Shown one piece after another: positions 5,138 to 5,505 of a stretch of DNA of 5,505 nt. Origin of the DNA: Spirochaetales bacterium (GTDB lineage Bacteria > Spirochaetota > Spirochaetia > DSM-27196 > PWMO01); the NCBI GenBank assembly GCA_007130025.1, contig SLTF01000215.1, forward strand, positions 1 through 5,505, read 5' to 3'. A program made the position numbers and the translations under genes. Within the stretch, counting starts at the first letter, position 1, and each line of letters starts with the position of its first letter. The notes under the pieces were generated by a model. It was not told the DNA's origin. It saw nothing but the letters and a program-made list of their open reading frames with translations, and ran no database searches.

Positions 5138-5505
5138 ATGGCAGAAGAGAAAGACAAAGAGACAAAACCGAAGACAACTCTGATTAAGCACCGGAAAGAG
5201 GATGAGCGGCGCCCCGACGGCGAAGAGCGAACCGAGAAGAAAAAAGTTCGCGTCGTTGTCAAACGGAAGGGGAAACCAAAGCCCGCCGATCCCGAGGTCA
5301 AGCGCCCCACCGAGACTCCCGTCGCGGAGAAGTCCGCGACACAAGAGCGCCCGGTTGAACGCCCGGCTCCCCGGCCTGCACCCCGGCCCGCGCCGCGATC
5401 TGCACCGGACCATCCACCTCGCTCGTCCGACTCTTCGCCACCGTCACCACCGCGAAACCGTTTCCGCGTGGAAGGTGCGCCGGAGCCGCCGCCGTCCGTG
5501 CGCGA
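5138..5505 (+). CDS. infB: Translation initiation factor IF-2, N-terminal part (3' end beyond window)
   Basis: IF-2 is the GTPase that brings initiator fMet-tRNA to the 30S subunit and promotes subunit joining. Only 122 codons and 2 bases are visible, all in the variable N-terminal region, so no G domain can be checked. The visible protein begins MAEEKDKETKPKTTLIKHRK, then has a lysine/arginine/valine patch KKKVRVVVKRKGK (34-46), and then a basic, proline-rich tail (about 50-118) with the repeated PRPAPRPAPR. This matches the disordered, charged N-terminus of many IF-2 proteins, especially spirochaetal ones as I remember them. Gene order rimP-nusA-infB supports the call strongly. ATG at 5138 is the only workable start, since the next upstream in-frame candidate GTG (5117) is followed by TAA. 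No clear Shine-Dalgarno sequence precedes it. Confidence 0.87.
   Translation, partial: MAEEKDKETKPKTTLIKHRKEDERRPDGEERTEKKKVRVVVKRKGKPKPADPEVKRPTETPVAEKSATQERPVERPAPRPAPRPAPRSAPDHPPRSSDSSPPSPPRNRFRVEGAPEPPPSVR

Noticed and set aside
1..5505. Search for a novel defence, mobile or CRISPR-like system
   Set aside because: All six genes belong to recognisable families, the gaps are short, and no direct-repeat arrays, terminal inverted repeats, transposase or toxin-like small genes were seen on either strand.

Overview
The window holds two divergent transcription units from a bacterium of moderately high G+C. The left third (minus strand) is the promoter-proximal part of a carotenoid operon: a lycopene beta-cyclase (crtY type, 1930->749) followed after 15 nt by a GTG-started, seven-helix-like membrane protein of the CruF / carotenoid 1,2-hydratase family (733->1), which runs off the left edge. 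The rest (plus strand) is a ComF/ComFC-type phosphoribosyltransferase gene (2009-2734) and then the conserved translation/transcription cluster rimP (2850-3305), nusA (3315-5090) and the 5' end of infB (5138->5505, runs off the right edge). Gene density is complete: the only gaps are 78, 115, 9 and 47 nt, and no tRNA, rRNA, mobile element or CRISPR array is visible.

The host cannot be fixed from this piece alone. The IF-2 N-terminus (a short acidic lead, then a PKTTLIKHRK-like stretch and a basic, proline-rich tail), the long acidic NusA and the carotenoid pair together make a pigmented, free-living spirochaete (Spirochaetaceae sensu lato) my best guess. This is inference from remembered family features, not from a search. 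Pigmented Spirochaeta are known to make 1'-hydroxytorulene-type pigments: one beta ring, with the other end hydrated at C1'. That is the product a cyclase plus a CruF-like hydratase would give.

The most interesting parts lie in control regions and in NusA. A good sigma70-type promoter (TTGACA, 17 nt, TATTGT) lies between comF and rimP, and an 11-bp hairpin with a T-tract lies between that promoter and the rimP start. The arrangement is that of an attenuator governing the rimP-nusA-infB operon, which encodes NusA, itself a termination factor. NusA carries two copies of a 64-residue helical repeat (36 of 64 residues identical) at its C-terminus, separated by a 91-residue linker in which 47 residues are Asp/Glu and only one is basic. 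Two genes (crtY and infB) have -10-like boxes so close to their ATG that near-leaderless transcripts are possible.

How the genes work together: the carotenoid pair would modify the two ends of a C40 carotenoid. RimP matures the 30S subunit, NusA controls pausing, termination and antitermination, and IF-2 loads initiator tRNA; this is the classic ribosome/transcription operon. ComF is separated from that operon by its own promoter and terminator-like element and is probably a neighbour rather than a functional partner.
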